From NCBI GenBank assembly GCA_903863295.1, contig CAIPBM010000080.1, positions 1-51,070 of the forward strand: DNA of 51,070 nucleotides. Direction: 5' to 3'. This DNA comes from an uncultured Verrucomicrobiota bacterium. Lineage in GTDB: Bacteria; Verrucomicrobiota; Verrucomicrobiia; Methylacidiphilales; UBA1321. The notes beneath the pieces are model-generated. The model was not told where the DNA came from. It made no database searches and saw only the letters and a program-made list of their open reading frames with translations. The position numbers were made by a program, and so were the translations under genes. Shown here one piece after another: positions 24,061-31,802 of this stretch (positions are counted from its first letter, which is position 1; every line of letters begins with the position of its first letter).

Positions 24061-24705
24061 TCAACTCGCAACCGGCGGCGCCACGTAGAGTGTACCGGGC
24101 GGCTTCGGAATGCTAGCCAGTGTCGAATTGGGCACGCCGAACGTCTGGGCGAACTGATCCTTCGGCATTCCGCCGAGCATGGTGGAAAGGCCGATGTCAT
24201 CGGGCGCGCTATTGTTGAAGACGACGTAGATGGTCGCGTCCTCCGTGCCCTTGTTTTTGATCGAATGCGCATACCCTTGCGGGATGAAACCGATGACCCC
24301 CGGCTCCAACGTCACCGTATCGACGGTCGCGTCCGGGTTGACGACAAACAGCTCCACTTTTCCGGAGAGCACGATGTCCATTTCCCAGGCATTCGGGTGC
24401 CAGTGGGGCTCGCGCAGCCCGCCCGGTTTCAGGACCAAGAGGAAAACCGCTGCCATGTTGCCCGTCACCACCGGGAAATTTGTCTGGTCGCAAATGGCGA
24501 TGGTTCCGCCCGCATTATCGACGAACAACGGTTGCTGCTTGAAATCGAAACTATGCTTGTATTTGGAAGGCTTGAAACTGCTCTCATCCGGGTGACCCGG
24601 CACAGCGGCTTCCGCGCTACTGGCCAAACCGGCAATCGCCAGTCCGGCCCCTAGGGTTGCACCGAGTTTGAGCGCATCACGACGACTGGTATTTTGGACC
24701 TCCAT
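24061..24705 (-). CDS. Tat-exported cupin (oxalate decarboxylase-like monocupin)
   Basis: A 214-aa protein. The N-terminus NTSRRDALKLGATLGAGLAI is a twin-arginine signal with cleavage likely after SSAEA. The single cupin domain has metal ligands in EPHWHPNAWEMDIVLSGKVE (H-x-H-x(4)-E) and a later His in IPQGYAHSIKN. ICDQTNFPVVTGNMAAVFLL resembles bicupin oxalate decarboxylases and germin-like proteins. As a Tat substrate it is folded and probably metal-loaded before export. The reaction is not certain: decarboxylase, oxidase and sugar-binding roles all occur in this family. It lies between a tRNA-Lys fragment and the intact tRNA-Lys, so it may be a cassette gained at that tRNA. Confidence 0.85.
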   Translation of the reverse strand: MEVQNTSRRDALKLGATLGAGLAIAGLASSAEAAVPGHPDESSFKPSKYKHSFDFKQQPLFVDNAGGTIAICDQTNFPVVTGNMAAVFLLVLKPGGLREPHWHPNAWEMDIVLSGKVELFVVNPDATVDTVTLEPGVIGFIPQGYAHSIKNKGTEDATIYVVFNNSAPDDIGLSTMLGGMPKDQFAQTFGVPNSTLASIPKPPGTLYVAPPVAS

Positions 24706-24804
24706 AATGCTGGGACAATAAGCGTCTTGAAAATTTTGGTCAAATTTTCTCTCGGGCCTACGAAACTCTCGCGCTAGGCGCCTGGGCGCCGGCTTTGTGA
24801 AAAG

Positions 24805-24876
24805 TGGCCCGGCAAGGATTTGAACCTTGGACCAAGTGATTAAGAGTCACCTGCTCTACCGCTGAGCTACCGAGCC
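24805..24876 (-). tRNA. tRNA-Lys (anticodon CTT)
   Basis: The minus strand folds into a complete cloverleaf of 72 bases. The acceptor GGCTCGG pairs with CCGGGCC (one G-U), discriminator A. D-arm GCTCAGCGGTAGAGC. Anticodon loop CTCTTAA in the stem GGTGA/TCACT gives anticodon CTT. T-arm CAAGG-TTCAAAT-CCTTG. The 3' CCA is not encoded. Two degraded copies of its 3' half lie 1.0 and 1.7 kb to the left in the same orientation, marking it as an integration site. Confidence 0.95.
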
Positions 24877-24969
24877 ATGAATTTCCGGTCGTAACGGAAG
24901 AGGTACTATGCAAGCTTCGCTGGAAATAGCAAAGAAATTTGCAGCGGTGCGAGGATGATTGGCGGGGAG

Positions 24970-25401
24970 CTAGTCTTCGACGATGTCGACCTGGCCGGTG
25001 CGGTCGGTGGTGGTGGCGGGGAAATGGATTTTGAAGGCCTGGCCGGCCTGCTCGATGGCGGCGGTGATGCCTTGGGTATATTGGCCGGCCTGGAAGTGGC
25101 GGGTGAGGAGGGCGATGAGGTCGTCCCACCAGGTTTGCCCGACTTTTTCGTGGAGTGCGGTGCCGCCGACGACGGCAAATTTCTGGGTCCGGGGGGCGAC
25201 GAAGATGAGAAGTCCGTTTTGCGCGGCGGCGGCGTCGAGGTGGAGTTTGCGGAATTCCTGGTGGGCGGCGGCGAGGGGATCGGTGACGCGTTTGTGGGTG
25301 ATGTAGAGGACGATGTCGCCAGAGGTACCGTCTTCGGCGGTGCGGATGGCTTGATGGATGCGCTGATGTTCCAAGGCGCTGAGGAAGTGTTTGATTTTCA
25401 T
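24970..25401 (-). CDS. TPM-domain protein (TLP18.3/Psb32/MOLO-1 family), short
   Basis: A 143-aa protein made almost entirely of one TPM domain: HQRIHQAIRTAEDGTSGDIV, LYITHKRVTDPLAAAHQEF, NGLLIFVAPRTQKFAVVGG and KVGQTWWDDLIALLTRHFQA. The acidic GTSGDI stretch corresponds to the region binding divalent metal in plant TLP18.3. There is no signal peptide or TM segment, unlike the longer paralogue 15 bases upstream, so it may be cytoplasmic. It is the last gene of the LemA-TPM-TPM run, a recurring bacterial combination whose molecular role is still unclear. Confidence 0.85.
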   Translation of the reverse strand: MKIKHFLSALEHQRIHQAIRTAEDGTSGDIVLYITHKRVTDPLAAAHQEFRKLHLDAAAAQNGLLIFVAPRTQKFAVVGGTALHEKVGQTWWDDLIALLTRHFQAGQYTQGITAAIEQAGQAFKIHFPATTTDRTGQVDIVED

Positions 25402-25416
25402 GGGATGATGGATGGT

Positions 25417-26253
25417 TTACCAGCTACCTCCGGCACCGCCGCCACCGAAGCTGCCGCCGCCGCCGCTGAAGCCGCCGCCTCCGCCAAATCCTCCGCCTCC
25501 CCCGCCACCACCGCCACCACCGCCACCACCACCACCGCCACCGCCCCAGCCGCCGCCGGTGTAGATCATGGGGCCGCCGGAGTTCATGCGGGGGAGGACG
25601 AAGACGAAGAGGAAGAGGATGACGAGGAAGATGGTGATGCCGAGCCAATCGGGGATTTGCTGTTTCTGGTCGTCGACGGTGGAGCCGGTGCCGGTGAATT
25701 CGTCACGGGTGGCGGCGAGCATGGAATTGACGCCGGCCTGGATGCCGCCGGAGTAGTCGCCCTGCTTGAAGCGGGGGGTGATGATCTGGGTGATAATGCG
25801 TTTGCAGATGGCGTCGGGGAGGCTGCCTTCGAGTCCGCGGCCGACGGCGATGTACATTTTGCGGCTGTTGACGAAGACGAAGAGGACGGCGCCGTTGTCC
25901 TTGCCTTTTTGGCCGGCGGCCCAGGACTCGGCGATCTGGGTGCCATATTGGGCGAGTTCCTGGTCGTCGGGCAATTGGGGGTAGACGGCGACGAGGATCT
26001 GGTTGGAGGTGTCGCGCTCGAATTGGTCGAGCTGGCGGTTGAGGTTGGCGCGGGTGGAGGGATCAAGGACGCCGGCCTCGTCGGTGACGTATTGGTCGGG
26101 CTTGGGCGGGAGGGGCTGGGTCTGGGCGAAGAGGCTGCCGGTGAGGAGGAGCGATAGGAGCAGGAGGACGGCGAGGGGACTTTTCCTCCCGCGGCGGGAC
26201 TTGGTGACGGGTGCGATGGGCGCGGGTGCCGTGGGGGGGAATAGGCTTCGCAT
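25417..26253 (-). CDS. TPM-domain membrane protein with long glycine tail (YgcG-like)
   Basis: A 278-aa protein. A basic N-terminus and a signal-anchor (SPLAVLLLLSLLLTGSLFAQ) are followed by the TPM domain, about residues 55-175: YVTDEAGVLDPSTRANLNRQ, SNQILVAVYPQLPDDQELAQ, VLFVFVNSRKMYIAVGRGLE. A TM helix follows (ITIFLVILFLFVFVLP). The C-terminal tail of about 45 residues is almost pure glycine with a few W, F and S. YgcG-type proteins share this layout and accompany LemA. The domain should face the periplasm. The G-rich tail is encoded by a GCC/CAC-rich tract prone to length change. Confidence 0.88.
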   Translation of the reverse strand: MRSLFPPTAPAPIAPVTKSRRGRKSPLAVLLLLSLLLTGSLFAQTQPLPPKPDQYVTDEAGVLDPSTRANLNRQLDQFERDTSNQILVAVYPQLPDDQELAQYGTQIAESWAAGQKGKDNGAVLFVFVNSRKMYIAVGRGLEGSLPDAICKRIITQIITPRFKQGDYSGGIQAGVNSMLAATRDEFTGTGSTVDDQKQQIPDWLGITIFLVILFLFVFVLPRMNSGGPMIYTGGGWGGGGGGGGGGGGGGGGGGGFGGGGGFSGGGGSFGGGGAGGSW

Positions 26254-26414
26254 GGCGCGGGTGGGCTCTGGGAACTTGGTCGGTTGGAGCTTGGCGGATG
26301 GGGGGGCCTGCGATTCGGCGGTGGTCAGATCATTCTGGAAATCACGGGGAGCTGATCCTTCGACGGGCTCAGGATGACAACCGTTTTTTAGGCGAGGGTC
26401 GGTCGCGCACGCTT
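26254..26414. repeat. Short gap with a lone arm of the CATCCTGAGC element
   Basis: At about 26350-26378 GCTGATCCTTCGACGGGCTC and on matches one arm of the 106-base inverted-repeat element found at 19511 and 38822. No matching left arm is seen, so it is a solo or decayed copy between lemA and the TPM gene. Confidence 0.7.
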
Positions 26415-27065
26415 CTAGTGCGCGGGCGCGGTGTTGGAGGAGTTGTTGTTGAAATCGAAATGGACGGGAGGCGGAACGTCGCTGCCTTCCCGGGCTTGGA
26501 AGTAGGGGCGGACGGTAAAGCCGGAGAGGTTGGCGACGAAGTTGGTGGGGAAACTCTGGACGGTGATGTTGTAGGCCTGGGCGGCCTGGTTGAAGTGATT
26601 GCGGGCGGTGGTGATGCGGTTCTCGGTGCCTTCAAGCTGGGCCTGGAGGTCGAGGAAGCCCTGGTTGGCCTTGAGGTCGGGGTACCGTTCCGAGACGACG
26701 AGGAGGCGCGAGAGGGCGTTGCCGAGGGAGCTTTGGGCCTGTTCGAATTTCTGGAGCTGGGCGGGATCGGTGGGGGCCTGGTTGGGGTCGATCTTGACCT
26801 GGCCGACGCTGGCGCGGGCCTGGGTGATTTCGGTGAGGGTCGATTTCTCGAAGTTGGCGGCACCGGAGACGGTCTGGACGAGATTGGGGACGAGATCGGC
26901 GCGACGCTGGTATTGATTTTCCACTTCGGCCCAACCGGCATCGACGCCGGCCTTGCCGCTGACGAGCTTGTTGTAGCTGTCGGCCCAGAAGGCGCCGATG
27001 ATGATCGCGAGAATGATGATACCGAGGACGGCAACGCCGAGACAGCCGAGGATGTATTTAGCCAT
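26415..27065 (-). CDS. lemA: LemA family protein
   Basis: A 216-aa membrane-anchored protein. One N-terminal TM helix (LGCLGVAVLGIIILAIIIGA) is followed by the helical LemA domain: VDAGWAEVENQYQRRADLVP, then NLVQTVSGAANFEKSTLTEI, RLLVVSERYPDLKANQGFLD and ENRITTARNHFNQAAQAYN. Near the end, PTNFVANLSGF is typical. The ATG at 27065 gives the usual length. LemA proteins occur widely next to TPM-domain proteins, as here (two TPM genes downstream), and are thought to act with them at the membrane, but no firm biochemical role is established. Confidence 0.95.
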   Translation of the reverse strand: MAKYILGCLGVAVLGIIILAIIIGAFWADSYNKLVSGKAGVDAGWAEVENQYQRRADLVPNLVQTVSGAANFEKSTLTEITQARASVGQVKIDPNQAPTDPAQLQKFEQAQSSLGNALSRLLVVSERYPDLKANQGFLDLQAQLEGTENRITTARNHFNQAAQAYNITVQSFPTNFVANLSGFTVRPYFQAREGSDVPPPVHFDFNNNSSNTAPAH

Positions 27066-27383
27066 AGGGGTAGGTGGTTGGGGAGATGGTAAAAGGCTTG
27101 GGGGCGTTTGGACAGGATTTAAGCTTGGATTTTGGTGGGGCTGCCTCGGAGGGAGGCAGCCGCCGCTACAGGGGGGAGAATGATTAGAGGTCCTTCAACT
27201 GCGCTTCGCTTCGTTCAGGATGACGGATTTTTGGGAGGCGCTTACGCGCCCCGTCGCACGGAGTGCGACGGCTACCACGGAGGGAGGCACGACGGTCATA
27301 GATTGGCCTCCCGGCCTCTTCAAATTTGTGGCCCCTGAAATTATTGCGCTTCGCGCAGGAATTGCTGCTACAGGGGGACTTTT
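27066..27383. repeat. Intergenic mosaic of hairpin repeats
   Basis: No gene seen. From left to right: hairpin CTGCCTC/GAGGCAG at 27141-27159 running into GCCGCCGCTACAGGGGG; a 48-base element 27183-27230 (TTAGAGGTCC to CAGGATGACGGATTT); hairpin GGCGC-ttac-GCGCC at 27237-27250; hairpin CCGTCGCAC-gga-GTGCGACGG at 27251-27271 followed by CTACC. The last three modules appear in the same order at 29988-30076. Confidence 0.8.
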
Positions 27384-28820
27384 CTATTCCGTGGTGGCGA
27401 CGGAGAGCTTGGAGGGATCGGCTTCGAGGGGGCGACCGAAGGCGCAGAAGCGGCCTTTGTGGTGGACGAAGCCCAGCCAGGTGGTGTAGCCGCCGCAGGG
27501 CTGGGTCGGATCAAAGACGTAGATGTCGGGGCCGCCATGACGGCGGTTGTGTTCGCCGCCGCGGCTGGACTGGGAGCCGGCCATGATCCAGGAACCGCGG
27601 TCATTGGTGCCGAGGAAGACCATGACGTGGGTGATCGGGGGCTGGCGTTCCGGGCGGTAGGTGTTTTCCCAGAAGAGGAGATCGCCGACCTTGAGGTTGC
27701 GGCGGAGGAAATTGCAATCGGCGTAGCCGTTGGACGCCTGGGGGACGTCCCACGCCTTGCCCTGGAGGTGGAGATAGTAGTACTGGTCGGAAGCGGTGCG
27801 GGGCAGGTTGAGGCCGACGGTCGATTTGTAGAGATAGCGGGCGGTGTTGGAGCAATCCATGACCCAGGCATGGGACTCGCCGGGAGGACGCCAATCTTCA
27901 TTGTAGCTGAGACCGCGATCGCCGAGCCAGCGGGCCTGTTCCAGGAAGCGGTTGCTTAAGTCGCTGGGTAGCGGGGCGGTCGCCGCCACGAGCGGGGCAT
28001 ACCCGCGGTTGCCCTGCTTGGACGACGAGGTGGGGTAGGTCATCGCGGCTGCCGAGGAGGCATCATCGGGCGCGGTATCGAGCAGAGTGAAGGCGTTGGA
28101 GGCGAGACCGGAAGGCGCGGGGGGAAGGGGAGTTGGGGTTTTCTTGACGGGAGCGGTTTTGGCCAGGGCGGGAGCGGGAGGAGTTGGGGATGGGGCGGTT
28201 TCCTGCGCGTATTCGCCGGGGGAGACGAGCTTGGCGACGGGGGCGGCGGTTTCCGGGGTGTCGGTTGTTGTGGAGGGCGCGGGGGCGTCGGTCTCGGGGC
28301 TGGCCACGGGAACGGGGCAGGAGGCAAAGGTCGAGGCGGGGACATCGAAGTCCTGCACGGGCTGGGCCTTGGCATAAACCTGAGTGGAGCTGGACTTCTT
28401 GGGCTTGGAATTGGTGGTGCTGGGCTTCGTGGTGGGGGAGGGCTTGGGTACCTTCACGGTCGCGGGGGGAAGCATGAGAAGCTCGCCGGTTTTGGGGCTC
28501 TTCCAGGTGACGTGATTGTACTTCTTGAGCGCGTTAACGGTGCAGCCGGCCCTGTGGGCGATGGACCACCAGGAATCGCCTTTTTTGACCGTGTAGGTGG
28601 ACGGAGTGGCGGCGGCCATCTCCGGGATGCTGGAGCTGGAGGGAGGCAGTGCCGGGGGCGCGGGAGTGACGGTGGGGGCAGGGCTGGAGACGGGGGCGGA
28701 GAGGCTGGGCGGCGTCGAGGATTCGCTGGGGACACCAGGTTCCGCGAAAGAGAAGGAAGGGGAGAGAAGAGAGAGGGCTGCCGTGAGGAGAATCGGGGAG
28801 ACGGCAGACCAATGATTCAT
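27384..28820 (-). CDS. LysM and NlpC/P60-type cell wall hydrolase
   Basis: A 478-aa protein when started at the ATG at 28820 (MNHWSAVSPILLTAALSLLS, a signal peptide); the frame runs 29 codons further upstream without signal-like sequence. A Ser/Pro/Thr/Ala linker leads to one LysM repeat (YTVKKGDSWWSIAHRAGCTV). A long low-complexity Pro/Thr/Ala region follows, about residues 140-300. The C-terminal NlpC/P60-like domain shows the catalytic Cys in HAWVMDCSNTARYLY and His in ITHVMVFLG, with DLLFWENTYRPERQPP between. It should bind peptidoglycan through LysM and cleave stem peptides in the periplasm. The domain is diverged from standard NlpC/P60, so substrate specificity is open. Confidence 0.82.
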   Translation of the reverse strand: MNHWSAVSPILLTAALSLLSPSFSFAEPGVPSESSTPPSLSAPVSSPAPTVTPAPPALPPSSSSIPEMAAATPSTYTVKKGDSWWSIAHRAGCTVNALKKYNHVTWKSPKTGELLMLPPATVKVPKPSPTTKPSTTNSKPKKSSSTQVYAKAQPVQDFDVPASTFASCPVPVASPETDAPAPSTTTDTPETAAPVAKLVSPGEYAQETAPSPTPPAPALAKTAPVKKTPTPLPPAPSGLASNAFTLLDTAPDDASSAAAMTYPTSSSKQGNRGYAPLVAATAPLPSDLSNRFLEQARWLGDRGLSYNEDWRPPGESHAWVMDCSNTARYLYKSTVGLNLPRTASDQYYYLHLQGKAWDVPQASNGYADCNFLRRNLKVGDLLFWENTYRPERQPPITHVMVFLGTNDRGSWIMAGSQSSRGGEHNRRHGGPDIYVFDPTQPCGGYTTWLGFVHHKGRFCAFGRPLEADPSKLSVATTE

Positions 28821-28935
28821 GATCAATAAAGTAAAGGATTTTTTACGTTTTAAAAGTAAAAACTCGTTCCGTCCGCACTCATGGGACGAAGCCTGACGAT
28901 AGCCCAAGCCCCTGACTCTTGGTCAAGTCTTCCCG

Positions 28936-29709
28936 TCATTTATTGTCACTGGGTTTGAGGTGATCAAGAGCCTTGAGCATGGGACCGCTGGAGACCTTGA
29001 TGACGCCGTCCAGTGGGCTGGCCATTTCATCGAAGAGATAAATCGCCATGGAGAAAGAGAGCGAGCAAAGCAAGAGGCCGGTCAGGACGGTGAAGTTCCG
29101 GGGGGCGAAGAGGCCGATGCTGATGAAGAGCATGGTGAGCCAGGAGAGGAGAACGACGTAGAGGGCGGTGGGGACGCTGGTCTGCGCTCTCTCGATAAGA
29201 TTCCAGCGCGACTGTTCCAGATCGGCGGCGAGCGCGCGCGCTTCCGGCAGAACGGTGCGTTCGTTCTCCGTGGTGGGATTGAGCTCATTGAGCTTTTCCT
29301 GGAGGGGCTCAAGGTCGCCGGACTTTTCCAACGCGGTTGAGGTGGGTTTACCGACATTGAGTTCGGGCCAGATGCGGGCGATCTCGCCATTGACGGCGTT
29401 GCGCAATTCATCGCGGGCGGCGGCGGAGTCGGGGCCGTATTGGGTGAGGAGTTGGTCGAGGACGATGACTTTGGCCCCGATCTCGGTGTACGCGCTGTCG
29501 AAGGTATCGAACGAGTTTTTGGCGGAGGCGACGAGGAGACCGAGGACGAGGGCGGAGAGGGTTGCGATCATGCCGGATGCCATCTTGATGGTGTCCTTGG
29601 AAGAATCGGTCAAGTGGCTGACGGGGAGGGTTTTCCCGAGGTAGAGACCGATGAGCAGACCTGTAATGACACAGCAGGCGCTGATGATGCCAATGGTGAG
29701 GGAATCCAT
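28936..29709 (-). CDS. DUF4239-like membrane protein
   Basis: A 257-aa protein with two N-terminal hydrophobic segments (IGIISACCVITGLLIGLYLG and MIATLSALVLGLLVASAKNS), a charged helical middle region and two more near the C-terminus (LYVVLLSWLTMLFISIGLFA and NFTVLTGLLLCSLSFSMAIY). This arrangement, with SFDTFDSAYTEIG after the second helix, matches the DUF4239/bestrophin-like group, which may form ion channels, though this is not shown for bacterial members. The ending EMASPLDGVIKVSSGP is also typical. It stands alone beside the large repeat block at 29710-30227. Confidence 0.75.
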   Translation of the reverse strand: MDSLTIGIISACCVITGLLIGLYLGKTLPVSHLTDSSKDTIKMASGMIATLSALVLGLLVASAKNSFDTFDSAYTEIGAKVIVLDQLLTQYGPDSAAARDELRNAVNGEIARIWPELNVGKPTSTALEKSGDLEPLQEKLNELNPTTENERTVLPEARALAADLEQSRWNLIERAQTSVPTALYVVLLSWLTMLFISIGLFAPRNFTVLTGLLLCSLSFSMAIYLFDEMASPLDGVIKVSSGPMLKALDHLKPSDNK

Positions 29710-30227
29710 CCATGTTGAGCGTAGAAGAGATTGAGGGTGAGGCCAGCTTTTTTGGGTATTGCTTGGTTAACAAGTTGTAATTGGCCTGAGGTGATTTGAT
29801 GACCGCCGCGTCTCTTGGGTAGGCGTCGCACTTTTTCTGTAGCGGTGGTCTATGGCCGTTGTGCCTTCCCTCGATGGTAGCCGTTGCACTCCGTGCAACG
29901 GATTAGCGCGAAATGGAATTTCGCGGGGAACAGGAGGCGTTCCCAAGTGCAACTGGGGAACGAGGGGGGGGGCAGTGAGGCAGAATAGTTAGAGGTCCAT
30001 CGACTCCGCTGCGCTCCGCTCAGGATGACGGATTTCATAGAGTCGCTTACGCGACCGGTCGCACTCCGTGCAACGGATTAGCGCGAAATGGAATTTTGCG
30101 GGAACAGGAGGGCGTTCCCAGATGGAATCTGGGAACGAGTGGGCACTGAGGCAGGGCGGAGGGAGGTGAGCCAATAATTTTACCGGTCATGAGTTGGCAG
30201 GGGAGAAAAGCGGGGTAGGGTTGAAGC
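29710..30227. repeat. 518-base repeat block with a duplicated T-Q-P hairpin unit
   Basis: No gene seen. Modules in order: GTCTATGGCC element 29838-29861; T hairpin CCGTTGCAC-tcc-GTGCAACGG, element 29876-29901; Q palindrome CGCGAAAT-gga-ATTTCGCG 29907-29925; P hairpin 29937-29964; 47-base TTAGAGGTCC..GACGGATTT element 29988-30034; hairpin GTCGC-ttac-GCGAC 30042-30055; second T 30057-30076; second Q 30082-30100; second P 30112-30139. The T-Q-P unit is therefore present twice. Promoter signals for the PafA-like gene at 30228 must lie at the right end, but none is clear. Confidence 0.85.
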
Positions 30228-31619
30228 ATGAAGCGGCTCGCCGGTCTGGAAACCGAGTATGGCTGTATGGCACCCGAATCGTTCGGGCTTCCCGCCGTTC
30301 CCACGCGGGTCCGCGATTATATTTTCAAAAAGAAAAAGCTCGGCCTGATCGATCTGCACGACCGCGACTATGATGAACCGGCGGGTAACGGCGGGTTCCT
30401 CTTCAATGGCGGTCGGCTTTATCTCGACATGGGGCATGTCGAGTATTGCACGCCGGAGTGTCTCTCGCTGGCGGATGTCGTCGCGTACGATCAGGTGGGG
30501 GAAATCCTGCTCCACCAGACACTGCATGAGTTGCATCTCGATGGGGAGGTTTCGTTCATCAAGAACAACATCGACCATTACACGAGCGCGACGTTTGGCT
30601 GCCATGAGAATTATCTGCTCAGCCGCGAGGCTCCGCTGACCAAGCGCAACATCGATACATTGCTCACGTTTCTTTCCGTGCGGATTTTGCTGACCGGTGC
30701 GGGTCGCGTGGGGATGACGCAATCGCCGCGCCGTTACGGGAAGATGGAGAGTGGCGAATTTGTGCCCTACCAGATTTCCCAGCGGGCCGATTTTATTCAG
30801 ACCGATATTTACGAATGGGTGCAGTTCAATCGCGCGTTGATCAATGCGCGCGATGAGCCGCTGGCTGACTATCGCCGGTTCCGGCGGCTGCATCTATTGC
30901 TGGGCGATTCGAATCTACTGCCTTTTGCCAATGCGCTGAAGGTGGGCTCGACCGCGCTGATGCTCGATTTGCTGGAGGCCGATGCGTTGCCGGACATCGC
31001 GCTTTACGATCCGGTCGGGGCGATGCGGAAGCTCTCGCATCATCCGAATGGCGCGTGGAACGTTGAGCTGGCGGATCGCACGCAGCGCTCGGCGTTGGAG
31101 GTGCTGGAAGAATTCCTGGCGGCGGCCACCTCCGGCAAGGTTGAGCTGGATGAGGATGGTCGCTGGACGGTGGAGGCGTGGCGGTTTGCGCTCGATAAAC
31201 TGAGGCATGATCGCGCGGCGCTGGTGGGTAAGCTCGACTGGGTAACGAAGCAGTATCTGCTCGAGTCGTTTATCGAGGCGGAGAAGATCACCTGGCGCGA
31301 CAACTGGCTGGAGAGCCTCGACTTGGAGTATCACTCGGTCGATCCGTCGAAGTCGCTGCTGGTGGGTTTGCCGGGAACGGCGCTGATTGAGCAGGGCTTG
31401 CCGGGGCTGGCGAAGCGGGATTTCTTTCTGCAGCCGCCGCCGAATACGCGGGCGAATTTACGCAGTGAGGCGATGCGGACGATCCTGCACAAGAAGCTCT
31501 CGTACGTGATCGACTGGGATTTGATTTACATCGGGGAGGGGAAGCAGATTCACCTCGATGATCCGTTTGTGCACGACTTGAAGACGCTGAGTAACTTCCG
31601 GGCACCGGAAGCGAAGTGA
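30228..31619 (+). CDS. pafA: PafA/Dop-family ligase (Pup-protein ligase homologue), solitary
   Basis: A 463-aa member of the glutamine-synthetase-like PafA/Dop family. Motifs in order: GLETEYG at residues 6-12 (Mg-ATP glutamates); NGGRLYLDMGHVEYCTPEC, with D67 aligning to the family's catalytic Asp; TFGCHENYLL; INARDEPLADYRRFRRLHLL followed by LGDSNL; LKVGSTALMLDLLEA; LDWVTKQYLLESFIE; and LEYHSVDPSK. NGGRLY, CTPEC and CHENY favour the ligase PafA over the deamidase/depupylase Dop. These enzymes attach (or remove) Pup or a Pup-like tag on lysines, usually for proteasomal degradation. No Pup/UBact, proteasome subunit, Mpa/ARC or second PafA/Dop gene is in this window. Repeat blocks flank it on both sides. 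Confidence 0.88.
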   Translation: MKRLAGLETEYGCMAPESFGLPAVPTRVRDYIFKKKKLGLIDLHDRDYDEPAGNGGFLFNGGRLYLDMGHVEYCTPECLSLADVVAYDQVGEILLHQTLHELHLDGEVSFIKNNIDHYTSATFGCHENYLLSREAPLTKRNIDTLLTFLSVRILLTGAGRVGMTQSPRRYGKMESGEFVPYQISQRADFIQTDIYEWVQFNRALINARDEPLADYRRFRRLHLLLGDSNLLPFANALKVGSTALMLDLLEADALPDIALYDPVGAMRKLSHHPNGAWNVELADRTQRSALEVLEEFLAAATSGKVELDEDGRWTVEAWRFALDKLRHDRAALVGKLDWVTKQYLLESFIEAEKITWRDNWLESLDLEYHSVDPSKSLLVGLPGTALIEQGLPGLAKRDFFLQPPPNTRANLRSEAMRTILHKKLSYVIDWDLIYIGEGKQIHLDDPFVHDLKTLSNFRAPEAK

Positions 31620-31802
31620 TGCGGTGAGTGGTTTAGGGTGATGGATGAGGAGAATTTGTGAGGGGTGATTGAGTGCGTTTTTTTTGCGATGGGATCGGCC
31701 ATGCAATGGCCTCAGCAAGCGCGTTCCCAAGTGCAACTTGGGAACGAGGCGGAAGGCATCCGCCGCTAGGGACAGCGGCGGCTACCATCGAGAGGCGGAC
31801 TT
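31620..31802. repeat. Intergenic repeats after the PafA-like gene
   Basis: Contains a P-family hairpin (31721-31748, CGTTCCCAAGT-gca-ACTTGGGAACG) followed by a GC-rich hairpin CGCCGCT-agggac-AGCGGCG (31761-31780) and GGCTACCATCGAG. No small gene encoding a Pup-like peptide is seen. Confidence 0.8.

Noticed and set aside
24955-26157. 400-codon acidic frame opposite the TPM genes
   Set aside because: Gly/Glu/Asp-rich shadow of the TPM genes and their glycine tail; no motif or ribosome site.
29710-30227. Hidden Pup/UBact gene beside the PafA-like gene
   Set aside because: Both flanks read as repeat hairpins; no small disordered frame ending in GG-E or GG-Q with a ribosome site was seen.
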